64,000 nt of DNA from Ochrobactrum quorumnocens (GTDB taxonomy: Bacteria > Pseudomonadota > Alphaproteobacteria > Rhizobiales > Rhizobiaceae). The position numbers and the translations under genes are program-made. The notes below the pieces were generated by a model. The model was not told where the DNA came from, ran no database searches, and saw only the letters and a list, made by a program, of their open reading frames with translations. Every line of letters begins with the position of its first letter. Position 1 is the stretch's first letter. This document shows positions 34,938 through 42,741 of this stretch, in pieces. The stretch is from the NCBI RefSeq assembly GCF_002278035.1, contig NZ_CP022605.1, positions 372,001 through 436,000 on the forward strand, read 5' to 3'.

Positions 34938-36122
34938 TTAACGCTGGACAAATTTTGCAAGTCGACTGACCCCGTCCATAAGGCGGGTGTCATCAGAAAC
35001 TGCATGGCACCAACGCAACCATCCATTGCCCTCTGGCCCAAAGGCTGACCCCGGTGCGAGGCCAAGCCCGGCTTCCGAAACAAGCCGCTTTGCTATTTCA
35101 ACAGAGTCTGACTGTCCTGCAATGCGGAAGAACACATACATGGCTCCGCCAGCTTCAGGGACATCGACGCCGGGGATATCAAGCAAACCGGACACGAGGA
35201 GATTACGCGTTCGTGCCAATCGAGAGCGAAGATTGGCAATCTCCGTTTCGCCCTGCTGAAGTGCGACCGTGGCCGCGCGCTGGATCGGCTCGAAAACACA
35301 AGAGAAGTTATATTCGATCAACTTCGCCAGATCGTCAGCCATCGTAACCGGTGCCGTTATCCAACCAGCACGCCAACCAGTCATCGACCAGGCTTTGGAG
35401 AAACTATTTACCGATATAAACCGTTCATCAGCATTCATATGCCGCAGAAAACTTGGAGCAGAGCGAACAGCCGGATCGTAGATCAAGCGCTCGTAAACCT
35501 CATCAGCAACCACCCAAATTCCCATCCTTCTGCAATGCGCCGTGATTGCCTCGATTTGCTCTTCCGTAATCGTCCATCCTGTCGGATTGTTGGGCGAATT
35601 CACGATTAGCATTTTCGTGTCTGGCGTTAGTGCAGACAACAAACGATCAAGATCAAGCGACCATTTTCCGCCGCTTACATTCAATGATACGCGCTCGACA
35701 TAAGCACCCGCAATACGCGGAATTTCCGTAATATTGGGCCAAAGCGGTGTGATGGCCACGACCCGATCACCCGGAGACAGCATCAATTGCGATACGACAC
35801 CAAGACCCGTGACGCCAGAGCCAACCACACTAATGCGATCCGTCTCAATTTTGCGTCCATGAAGGTCAGTTATATATTCGGCAATCGCCTTGCGCAAATA
35901 AGGGCGACCGAGATTTTGAGCATAAAAAGTCTCGCCTGCTGAAAGCGACTTCATCGCCGCATCTCGTATAAACGCTGCTGTCGGTTGGTCGGTTTCGCCA
36001 AACCAGAATGGAAGAACATCTTCCCGACCCATGGCACTATTGGCCACTTCTCTGATTTGTGAGCTGGAAAGCGAGCGGACTGCGTCACGCGCTTGCGTTG
36101 GGAACATTTGTTTCTGCAACAT
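34938..36122 (-). CDS. PLP-dependent aminotransferase, class I/II
   Basis: A 394-residue fold-type I aminotransferase. The PLP lysine is K243 in SVNSFSKAWSMTGWRAG. The cofactor-contact motifs NSPNNPTGW (about 175-183) and VVADEVYERLIYD (about 204-216) are present, and the C-terminal substrate arginine probably lies in NGWLRWCHA. GAAAGGAC precedes the ATG. It directly follows the amino-acid ABC ATPase gene in the operon, so it probably removes the amino group of the imported compound to give the 2-oxo acid for the SDR and FAH steps. Confidence 0.88.
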   Translation of the reverse strand: MLQKQMFPTQARDAVRSLSSSQIREVANSAMGREDVLPFWFGETDQPTAAFIRDAAMKSLSAGETFYAQNLGRPYLRKAIAEYITDLHGRKIETDRISVVGSGVTGLGVVSQLMLSPGDRVVAITPLWPNITEIPRIAGAYVERVSLNVSGGKWSLDLDRLLSALTPDTKMLIVNSPNNPTGWTITEEQIEAITAHCRRMGIWVVADEVYERLIYDPAVRSAPSFLRHMNADERFISVNSFSKAWSMTGWRAGWITAPVTMADDLAKLIEYNFSCVFEPIQRAATVALQQGETEIANLRSRLARTRNLLVSGLLDIPGVDVPEAGGAMYVFFRIAGQSDSVEIAKRLVSEAGLGLAPGSAFGPEGNGWLRWCHAVSDDTRLMDGVSRLAKFVQR

Positions 36123-36156
36123 TAGTTGTCCTTTCTTGTATCAGGACAGAAAACAC

Positions 36157-36921
36157 TCAGGCATGGACGATCGAGTTCAGGAAGAACCGGGCACGCTCGG
36201 TCTGCGGGTTATCGAAGAAGGCATCGGGTGCATTCTGTTCAATGATCTCGCCTTTTTCCATGAAGATGATGCGGTCCGAGATACGGCGCGCAAATGACAT
36301 TTCATGGGTCACAACCAGCATTGTCACGCCAGTGCGCGCAAGGCTCTGGATCACGTCAAGAACTTCCCCAACCATTTCAGGATCAAGTGCCGATGTTGGT
36401 TCATCAAACAGCAACACTTCCGGTTCCATAGCCAATGCGCGTGCGATTGCGACACGTTGCTGCTGTCCGCCGGACAACTGATCTGGGTATTTGTTAACAT
36501 GCTCGCTCAAGCCAACGCGTTGCAGGAGCTGGTGCGCTTTTTCTTCGGCCTCCGCCCAACTGCGGCCACGCACCCGAACAGGCGCAATAGCGACATTGCG
36601 CAAGGCGGTCATATGCGGAAACAGATTGAACTGCTGAAAGACCATTCCGACTTCAGCGCGAACTTTTTCGAGCTCTTTGCCTTCACGAACTGGAACACCA
36701 TCAACGACAATCGAGCCAGATGTAAACGTCTCAAGAAGATTGATACACCTGATGAGCGTTGATTTACCCGAGCCGGATGAACCAATGACTCCAATAACCT
36801 CCCCTCGGCGTACCGAGAGGTTCACATTCTTCAATGCATGGAATTTTCCGTAGTATTTTTCCAGAGTCGAGATTTCGATCAGCGTCTCAGACCTCTGCGC
36901 GTTCGGATTTTCGTTACTCAT
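36157..36921 (-). CDS. polar amino acid ABC transporter ATP-binding protein (GlnQ/HisP type)
   Basis: A 254-residue ATPase. Walker [19 protein letters not shown], the signature [20 protein letters not shown], Walker B VLLFDEPTSALDPE and H-loop VVTHEMSFA place it in the PAAT group. The ATG at 36921 has GGGAGGA; a longer frame adds seven residues. It is coupled in order with the permease 24 bases upstream and the aminotransferase 34 bases downstream. Confidence 0.9.
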   Translation of the reverse strand: MSNENPNAQRSETLIEISTLEKYYGKFHALKNVNLSVRRGEVIGVIGSSGSGKSTLIRCINLLETFTSGSIVVDGVPVREGKELEKVRAEVGMVFQQFNLFPHMTALRNVAIAPVRVRGRSWAEAEEKAHQLLQRVGLSEHVNKYPDQLSGGQQQRVAIARALAMEPEVLLFDEPTSALDPEMVGEVLDVIQSLARTGVTMLVVTHEMSFARRISDRIIFMEKGEIIEQNAPDAFFDNPQTERARFFLNSIVHA

Positions 36922-36945
36922 TATGTTCTTCCTCCCACGCAACCG

Positions 36946-37614
36946 CTATCGGCGCTTTTTTTGCCGCTGCTCAAGCATACTGACAACGCGAACCATCGGG
37001 ATCAGCATCAATAGGTAGAGAATGGCAGCACCAACAAGCGGTGAGGGATTTGCATAGTAAGCCTGTGCCTGTGTTGCCTGTTTAAGCAAATCGGGCAGCG
37101 CTACAACCGAGGCGAGTGCGGTGTCTTTTATCAGACCAACCGCGACACCCGTTACCGGCGGAATAACAAGGCGCATCGCCTGTGGCAAAACGATATCCAC
37201 CATCAACCGTGCCCAGGAAAACCCCAGCGCATGTGCTGCTTCAAACTGCCCACGAGGAACTGCTTCAATACCAGCTCGGAAGGTTTCAGCCATATATGCT
37301 GACGCAACCAGCGAAATTGCTGTTGTCGCAGCCCAGAAAGCAGACAGCCGAAGTCCGACAAAAGGAAGCGCATAATAGACGAGGACGAGCAACACCAACA
37401 ACGGAATCGCACGAAAAACATCGATGTAAGCGATCGCAAAAATCCGCATGGGTTTCGGTGCATACATCCGGATTAGCACCAGCACGAGCCCAAGAATCAC
37501 TGATGCAATCAAGCTCGTTATACCCAGCAACGCTGTTAATCCGAAGCCCTGCAACATCAGCGGGGCGGCGTTCTTGAGAACCTCAAAGTTCAGAAACGTT
37601 GAGTAAAAATCCAT
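36946..37614 (-). CDS. polar amino acid ABC transporter permease
   Basis: An inner-membrane permease of about 222 residues with roughly five segments. The PAAT family loop reads YMAETFRAGIEAVPRGQFEAAHALG, followed by VLPQAMRLVIPPVTG. The ATG at 37614 is chosen over a TTG four codons upstream; neither has a strong ribosome site. Only one permease gene is present, so the channel is probably a homodimer, as in some PAAT systems. It lies between the binding-protein and ATPase genes. Confidence 0.88.
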   Translation of the reverse strand: MDFYSTFLNFEVLKNAAPLMLQGFGLTALLGITSLIASVILGLVLVLIRMYAPKPMRIFAIAYIDVFRAIPLLVLLVLVYYALPFVGLRLSAFWAATTAISLVASAYMAETFRAGIEAVPRGQFEAAHALGFSWARLMVDIVLPQAMRLVIPPVTGVAVGLIKDTALASVVALPDLLKQATQAQAYYANPSPLVGAAILYLLMLIPMVRVVSMLEQRQKKRR

Positions 37615-37707
37615 AGGCGAGACCAACTATCCCAATAGTGGAAGACGAGTTATCCGTCGGGCAAAATTGCCGGAGATTTCTCCGGCAACTTACTGATCAA
37701 AAGGCGA

Positions 37708-38487
37708 TCATTTACCGGGGATTGGACGCACTTCAACAGTGCTCGAATCTTTGGCGGGTGCGGTGCCGAACCATTTTTCATGAATGCGGGCAATTTCACC
37801 GTCTTTCTTGAGCTTGCTGATCACTGCATCGAGTTCTGGAAGCAGCGGGCTGTCTTTCGCCAACATAATCGCGAACTGTTCGTTCGTTGGGATCGTGTCA
37901 ACAATCGCATATTGCGGCTTGTCTTTGATGTAATATGCGTCGATTGGGCAATCATGGACAAAGGCTGCCACGCGTCCGGTCGCGATATCGAGCATAGGCT
38001 CGCTCACACCATCATAGCGATTGATTTCGGTAATGCGGTATTTGTCTTTGTTTTCTGTCGCCCACATCTCGCCGGTCGTTCCGGTGACAACAGCCAGCAC
38101 TTTGCCATTCAAATCTTTGAGGCTTTTTACATCGCCGTTTGAACTCGTTGTGAGGCAGGCGTCCGCGTCGTAATGAGGTTGGGTGAAAGCCACTGACTCC
38201 AGACGTTTATCTGTAATCGTAACCGTACCAATCGCAATATCAGCGCGGCCGGATTGCACCGTCGCGAAAATGCTGTTGAATGGCATCTGAGTATAATTGA
38301 TCTTCTTTCCGGTTCGCTCACCAATGAGGTTAACCAGATCAACCTCAAAACCAACGAGATTACCGGAGCCATCTTCAAACTCAAATGGCACATTGGCCGC
38401 GACCGAAGCCACGTTCAGGTCGCTTGCATGTGCTGCACCCGCGAACATCGAAATGACACTGGCAAATAGAATTGCACGCTTAATCAT
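37708..38487 (-). CDS. polar amino acid ABC transporter substrate-binding protein
   Basis: A 259-residue periplasmic binding protein (SBP family 3). A signal peptide covers about residues 1-22 (MIKRAILFASVISMFAGAAHA). Typical features are VPFEFEDGSGNLVGFEVDLV, the ASP-like FNSIFATVQSGRADIAIGTV and the GTTGEMWATENK stretch. The ATG at 38487 has GGGAGG; an upstream in-frame extension of 78 codons has no support. It is the first gene of an eight-gene operon. Its ligand is probably a polar or hydroxylated amino acid, given the aminotransferase in the same unit. Confidence 0.9.
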   Translation of the reverse strand: MIKRAILFASVISMFAGAAHASDLNVASVAANVPFEFEDGSGNLVGFEVDLVNLIGERTGKKINYTQMPFNSIFATVQSGRADIAIGTVTITDKRLESVAFTQPHYDADACLTTSSNGDVKSLKDLNGKVLAVVTGTTGEMWATENKDKYRITEINRYDGVSEPMLDIATGRVAAFVHDCPIDAYYIKDKPQYAIVDTIPTNEQFAIMLAKDSPLLPELDAVISKLKKDGEIARIHEKWFGTAPAKDSSTVEVRPIPGK

Positions 38488-38567
38488 GTTTGGAACCTCC
38501 CGTTTCCTACAACAGCCTTGAGTACTGCTGGCAAACGGGTACACTGACGTAATTCGCGCTGGTATCA

Positions 38568-38577
38568 CCCCTAGGGG
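38568..38577. promoter_or_regulatory. CCCCTAGGGG palindrome, candidate LuxR-type operator
   Basis: A perfect 10-base palindrome, within ACCCCTAGGGGGG, lies in the 110-base divergent region between the ABC operon and the LuxR-type regulator gene. LuxR-type HTH proteins bind short GC-rich dyads in such positions. The symmetry is seen; the binding partner is inferred. Confidence 0.5.
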
Positions 38578-38597
38578 GGACAGAACATCGGCGGGCA

Positions 38598-39455
38598 GTG
38601 AGCATAAATATAATGATGAAAATGCAGCACAGTGGCACGAACAAAACCCAAGATTCTGTAGTCGCTGAAATGATCTCTGCGATCGACAATCCAGAATATC
38701 CACGCATTGCAATGAGAGCACTCAACCGCCTGGTTCAGGCGGATGCGTCAGCGATGTACGTCTATTCAGGTGATGAGTTAGTTTACATTCTCGACGACGA
38801 CATCGGGCATCTGGTGGATAGCCGATTCCTCGATAGCTACCGCAAGACAACCTATCGTCTCAACCCATTCTATCAACACCATCGGATTGGCATCGAGAGT
38901 GGTGCTTACACGATGGGGCAACTGGCACGCAGCCAGTCCTTCAGAAAGCCGATCGCTGAATTCACCGGTATTGAAATCGATGATGCTGAGGAAATCGGCT
39001 ATCGTACGCATGGTTTTCCCAAGCGCTGTTCAGAACTTGCTATTGCTGTAAAATTATCACCGCTGCAAACAGTGCAGATCGCTCTTTACCGCTCTGGCTA
39101 TAATGCGTTTCAGACGCATGAACTCTCAACGCTTAAAGGGCTGAACCAGACATTCAGCGCACTTTACAGCCGATTTTGGCAGTATCACCAACTGAGCCAT
39201 GTCAGCGATGACAATATATTGCAAAGTGCGCTTCATGGATTGTCTCGCGGCGAGCTTTCGAACCGTGAACAGGAAGTGCTTCTACTTGATTTGAATGGCA
39301 GTGATGCGCGCCAAATCGCTAGAAAGCTTAATATCTCAGAAGAGACAGTAAAAACCCATCGCAAACGGGCTTTCATTAAACTCGGCTTGAACACCAAGTC
39401 ACAGTTATTTCAAACCATCTTGCGTAGAATTATAAGCAGGCGACATATAGACTGA
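38598..39455 (+). CDS. LuxR-type HTH regulator, divergent from the amino-acid operon
   Basis: A 285-residue regulator. The C-terminal GerE-type HTH (about residues 215-275) reads LSNREQEVLLLDLNGSDARQ then IARKLNISEETVKTHRKRAF. The N-terminal 200 residues form a sensor-like domain without the usual acyl-homoserine-lactone signature or a response-regulator Asp, so it probably senses a metabolite. The frame opens at a GTG; an ATG five codons later (38613) is an alternative start. It is divergent from the aminotransferase/FAH operon, with a CCCCTAGGGG dyad between them, and is the likely controller. Confidence 0.82.
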   Translation: MSINIMMKMQHSGTNKTQDSVVAEMISAIDNPEYPRIAMRALNRLVQADASAMYVYSGDELVYILDDDIGHLVDSRFLDSYRKTTYRLNPFYQHHRIGIESGAYTMGQLARSQSFRKPIAEFTGIEIDDAEEIGYRTHGFPKRCSELAIAVKLSPLQTVQIALYRSGYNAFQTHELSTLKGLNQTFSALYSRFWQYHQLSHVSDDNILQSALHGLSRGELSNREQEVLLLDLNGSDARQIARKLNISEETVKTHRKRAFIKLGLNTKSQLFQTILRRIISRRHID

Positions 39456-39706
39456 ATAACTTCCATGAAATATTATTCTATCACGATTTTAGAATGAAAT
39501 TTATAGAAGCTATAAACTTTCTTTACAAAGACTGAACGTTAGGTCGGCTTTGATATTCAGCGTAATGCGCTGAAAGGTCCCACAAACCATACAGTCAAAT
39601 TATTGATTGAATGAGAATTTATGAACAAAACTCCTCGTTCTCAGCAGATGCATTGCTGTTGCGAGCGAATTGGCAACCCGCTGATCCCAGGCACAAAGTT
39701 CGAAGC

Positions 39707-39998
39707 CTAGCTGGCAGGAATAATGTCTGGTTTCTGTGCGCCATGAAGTACGCGGAGGATACAAACCGCCGATTGCGTTACGTCATAAGCCGCTACGTAT
39801 GGGGTACCGTTTATCACCAGTTCCCGCGTCTCGGCAATTCTGCCAACACGGCCACTCGCCGGAAAATCAACCAAGCGACGAGCAGCCGCGGCGATTCGTT
39901 CTTCGACCATTGATTGCAGACGAGGGATTATCCGCCTCGATAATGGTGAGGATGGCGTCTCGATCTGATAACGCAAACGCCGACCAGGTGAGGTTCAC
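39707..39998 (-). pseudogene. ParE/RelE-type toxin with a frameshift
   Basis: The toxin gene begins at a GTG that overlaps the antitoxin stop by four bases (GTGA). The first 25 or so codons read NLTWSAFALSDRDAILTIIE, as in ParE/RelE toxins. The conserved second half (VEERIAAAARRLVDFPASGR, then RELVINGTPYVAAYDV and LRVLHGAQ) lies in another frame. The shift falls near 39905-39925. The toxin is probably not made, unless the shift is programmed or a sequencing error. The antitoxin gene beside it is intact. Confidence 0.75.
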
Positions 39999-40303
39999 GA
40001 TTTGCGCGCCGCTGCTTTAAGGCGCGCTGCCGTTCGCCGTTTCTCGAAATGAGCCATGACTTCATCATCCGGGACGGATGGTCGCGTGTCGTTCAGCGCT
40101 TCAAGAATCTTGCTGCGGAACCAAGCATCATGCGTTTCGCAACCTGATATAAGTTCGAGCGGTAATGCCTCCTCGTTCGCCGTCCGGATGAGTGAGATAC
40201 GAACTCCGTTCGATACCGTAAGTCCCATACTTTCAAGCACCGCAGCGGCACGACCTCGAACTTGAGTATCAATGCGAGTTTGAACGAGTGCGTTCGAAGC
40301 CAT
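39995..40303 (-). CDS. RelB/DinJ-type antitoxin
   Basis: A 102-residue antitoxin. The N-terminal MASNALVQTRIDTQVRGRAA and VLESMGLTVSNGVRISLIRT form the RHH-type DNA-binding and dimer region of RelB/DinJ. The charged C-terminus (EALNDTRPSVPDDEVMAHFE) would wrap the toxin. The ATG at 40303 follows GGAG; a longer frame begins eight codons earlier. It precedes a frameshifted ParE/RelE toxin gene with a four-base overlap. An 18-base near-palindrome lies upstream. Confidence 0.82.
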   Translation of the reverse strand: MASNALVQTRIDTQVRGRAAAVLESMGLTVSNGVRISLIRTANEEALPLELISGCETHDAWFRSKILEALNDTRPSVPDDEVMAHFEKRRTAARLKAAARKS

Positions 40304-40329
40304 AGGCATCTCCAACTGAAAGAACAATC

Positions 40330-40347
40330 GTAATGCATATGAATTAC
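40330..40347. promoter_or_regulatory. near-palindromic operator upstream of the RelB-type antitoxin
   Basis: GTAATGCATATGAATTAC is an 18-base palindrome with one mismatched pair, 27 bases before the antitoxin start. RelB/DinJ-type proteins repress their own operons at such dyads. Binding is inferred. Confidence 0.55.
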
Positions 40348-40434
40348 ACAGTCAGTAAAAGATTTCCGTGCGCGCCAGGCTGCTGCGTTCTTCGCGTTTG
40401 AAGGATATGAACCATTCCCCTGTCATTGGGCGAT

Positions 40435-40455
40435 GTGTTGATTACCAATCAACAC
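40435..40455. repeat. perfect 9-3-9 inverted repeat of unknown role
   Basis: GTGTTGATT and AATCAACAC flank ACC. No gene starts close by; the antitoxin gene starts 130 bases to the left and an IS3 remnant lies 120 bases to the right. It could be an operator left from a deleted gene, a recombination site or an element end. Confidence 0.35.
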
Positions 40456-40571
40456 GATGATGATCGCCACTAAGCCAGACGCGCACCGATGGCCTTGAAC
40501 CTGCTCACACAATTTGAAAGGTGTCGCAGCTTGGACACAGCTTAAAAACTGGAGTTATTCCGAACGTGTTA

Positions 40572-40724
40572 TGGACCTGAATATGTCAATGGCAAATTGA
40601 TGAGATGAGCCGAAACGCACGGAATTGACTTGAGCCACATCCAGGCCGGAAAGCCGCAACAGAATGCCTATGTCGAGCGCTACAACCGCACCGTCCTGAA
40701 TGGCTCGACCAATACATCTTTGAA
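40572..40724 (+). pseudogene. IS3-family OrfB transposase remnant
   Basis: Translated in three partial frames, this reads GPEYVNGKLM, then HGIDLSHIQAGKPQQNAYVE and RYNRTV, then EWLDQYIFE, the well-known C-terminal core of IS3-family OrfB. It has an in-frame stop and a frameshift, and is cut off at 40725 by the end of an IS6-like element. It is a dead fragment that predates the IS6 insertion. Confidence 0.75.
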
Positions 40725-41533
40725 GGCTGTGTCGCAAATTTTCCGCTGGCTAAAGGCGGCCTTATCTCCGGATGCAATTATGCTGCGAGTTCAGCAAAGA
40801 CTTGGAATGGGGAGCGGTTGCCATTTGCGAATTGCTTCTTGCGGATCATGTGCGCGACTTCAATATCCGCAATGGTGGCTGAGGCTGAATGAAATGCTTT
40901 GAAGCCTAACATGGGTTTGGTGATCCGCTCAATGAACCGATGATCCTGCTCAAGTATATTGTTTAGATATTTGAGCAGGATTTCAATCACTTTACCGATC
41001 TCGGTGATTTTCAGGATGTTGTTTGCAGCTTGCGCTCCGGCCAGATTGGCCCCGCTTTTATCAATGACAGTCTTCTTCGGAACACCATTGCTTGCTATGG
41101 TTTTTTGAAGAAACGCCGTGCAGCGCCGATATTTCGGCGTTCGGAGAGCATGAAGTCAAGAGTTTGGCCATCACGATCAACAGCCCGGTATAGATAAGTC
41201 CATTTTCCTTTGACCTTTAAGTAGGTTTTATCAACACGCCACGAGGCAAGTGTTGGACGTTTACGTTTTTGTGCGTGCTCTGCTATCTACGGCGCATAAC
41301 GAACCACCCACGGTTCAATGTTGCATGGTCAACGTCTACACTAGGTTCAGCCATAACTTCCTGCAGATCGCGATAGGAACCGGGATAGCGGACATAGAAG
41401 AAAACGGCATAGAGGATGGCGCCTTTAGGAAAGTGGATCCCTTTGAAATCAACAGCCATCCGCGTTGTCTTCATTCAATTATGCTCAATGTCCATGAGTA
41501 GGAGAACATAAGTAAATTTTTTGCGACAAAACC
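40725..41533 (-). mobile_element. degenerate IS6-family element
   Basis: About 0.81 kb, bounded by GGCTGTGTCGCAAATT (40725-40740) and its imperfect inverse ending at 41533 (reverse GGTTTTGTCGCAA), the size and ends expected of IS6. The transposase on the minus strand is broken. The N-terminal part (FKGIHFPKGAILYAVFFYVR, then DHATLNRGW; 41474-41283) and the C-terminal part (ILEQDHRFIERITKPMLGFK, then HMIRKKQFANGNRSPFQVFA; 40990-40778) are in different frames, with decay between. It is inserted into an IS3 OrfB remnant. The 8-base flanks differ (TCTTTGAA and CGCGAGAT), so no target duplication remains. Confidence 0.78.
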
Positions 41534-41652
41534 CGCGAGATGAAGTGCCGCAAATACCCAGAACCTGATTGCCGCCTTCACGCAACCCGACGCAACCAAG
41601 CGCCAGTCTTGAACGGACACTTAATGCAACGGGTAACGGTGCCGAGATGGGT

Positions 41653-42678
41653 TTAGCCTCGTTCTGACTTGAGATTGGGACGAAGGTTTAGCTGTCGGCT
41701 TGTCCCAGGCGTGTGTCCGGTGACGCGCTTGAAGGCGCGGCTGAAAGCAGCCTGAGACGTATAGCCGAGCCTGCGCGCGACAGTATCGATCGCCAGCCTG
41801 TCTCGGGTCAGCCATTGACTGGCAAGCCGCATCCGAAGTTCCGCAGCGTAACGCAGGGGCGGGATGCCGATCGTGGATTGAAAACGCCCCGCAAAGACCG
41901 ACCGGGAAATATTGCATTCCGCCGCCAGATTTTCCACTGTCCACTCACGGCCGGGGTGTCGATGCAACGCCAGTATGGCGCGCGCCAGACGGGGATCGCG
42001 CAAGGCAGCCACAAGGCCGGAAGTGTTGTCGCAGCCGCATTCGACCCAGCCCCGAACGATCATGGCAGCCATCACCTCGGCCAGTCGAGAGAGTATGCCT
42101 GCAAACCCGATCCGGCCCGAGCAGATTTCATTCTTCATGCTGGTAAAAATCGGCGCTAGCCCGGGATAACGGCCATTATGGGCATCGGCGAACATGAAGA
42201 GCGGCATCAGCGGACCAAGAGCCTGCATCCCGCCAAGATCGAATTCCATGCAACCGTAAAACAGTATGGCGCTTGGTATCGTGCTGGCGCTAGGACAAGT
42301 GTCCACCCCACTGACAGTGTCGCCAAGGGCTGCTGTGGCAAAGCTGTCGATAGGCTGCACAGAGACGCCATTGTCCGACAGAAACGCATGCTCCTCGCCT
42401 TGAGGGACGAGAACTGCGCTGCCTGCCGATAGCGTGTGCACAGTGCCGTCCGCGCTCCGCAAGAGCGCTTTTCCAACGGCGAGGTAGTGGAAATAGGCAT
42501 GGCCGGGTCTTGCATGAAAACTCATACCGAATTCCGGCCCGGTCTGGATGCGACGATATTGAACGCCGCGCAGGCGCATCCCGGAGAGCAACTCACTTAC
42601 GAGGTCGGAGGATAGCGCGAACGAATCTTGCAAGGCCATGTCAGGAGTTTCTATCAATAATTCAGGTCTATAGATCAT
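41653..42678 (-). CDS. AraC-family regulator with a cupin sensor domain
   Basis: A 341-residue regulator. The N-terminal cupin_6-type domain (about residues 10-200) includes FHARPGHAYFHYLAVGKALL and VLVPQGEEHAFL. The C-terminal AraC HTH pair (about 230-330) reads WTVENLAAECNISRSVFAGR and VARRLGYTSQAAFSRAFKRV. AraC proteins with this sensor often sit beside and control MFS or reductase genes. Here a NepI-like MFS gene is divergent, 63 bases away. The region from here to about 44.5 kb looks more GC-rich than the IS scar beside it. Confidence 0.87.
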   Translation of the reverse strand: MIYRPELLIETPDMALQDSFALSSDLVSELLSGMRLRGVQYRRIQTGPEFGMSFHARPGHAYFHYLAVGKALLRSADGTVHTLSAGSAVLVPQGEEHAFLSDNGVSVQPIDSFATAALGDTVSGVDTCPSASTIPSAILFYGCMEFDLGGMQALGPLMPLFMFADAHNGRYPGLAPIFTSMKNEICSGRIGFAGILSRLAEVMAAMIVRGWVECGCDNTSGLVAALRDPRLARAILALHRHPGREWTVENLAAECNISRSVFAGRFQSTIGIPPLRYAAELRMRLASQWLTRDRLAIDTVARRLGYTSQAAFSRAFKRVTGHTPGTSRQLNLRPNLKSERG

Positions 42679-42741
42679 AGATCGTCCTGAGTTTGATGTC
42701 TAGGTTACGGGTCAAACTGATTGATACCGAAAGGAACCAGG

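Noticed and set aside
38488..38721. A 78-codon extension of the amino-acid binding protein
   Set aside because: It would hide the signal peptide and runs across the divergent promoter; the ATG at 38487 has a good ribosome site.
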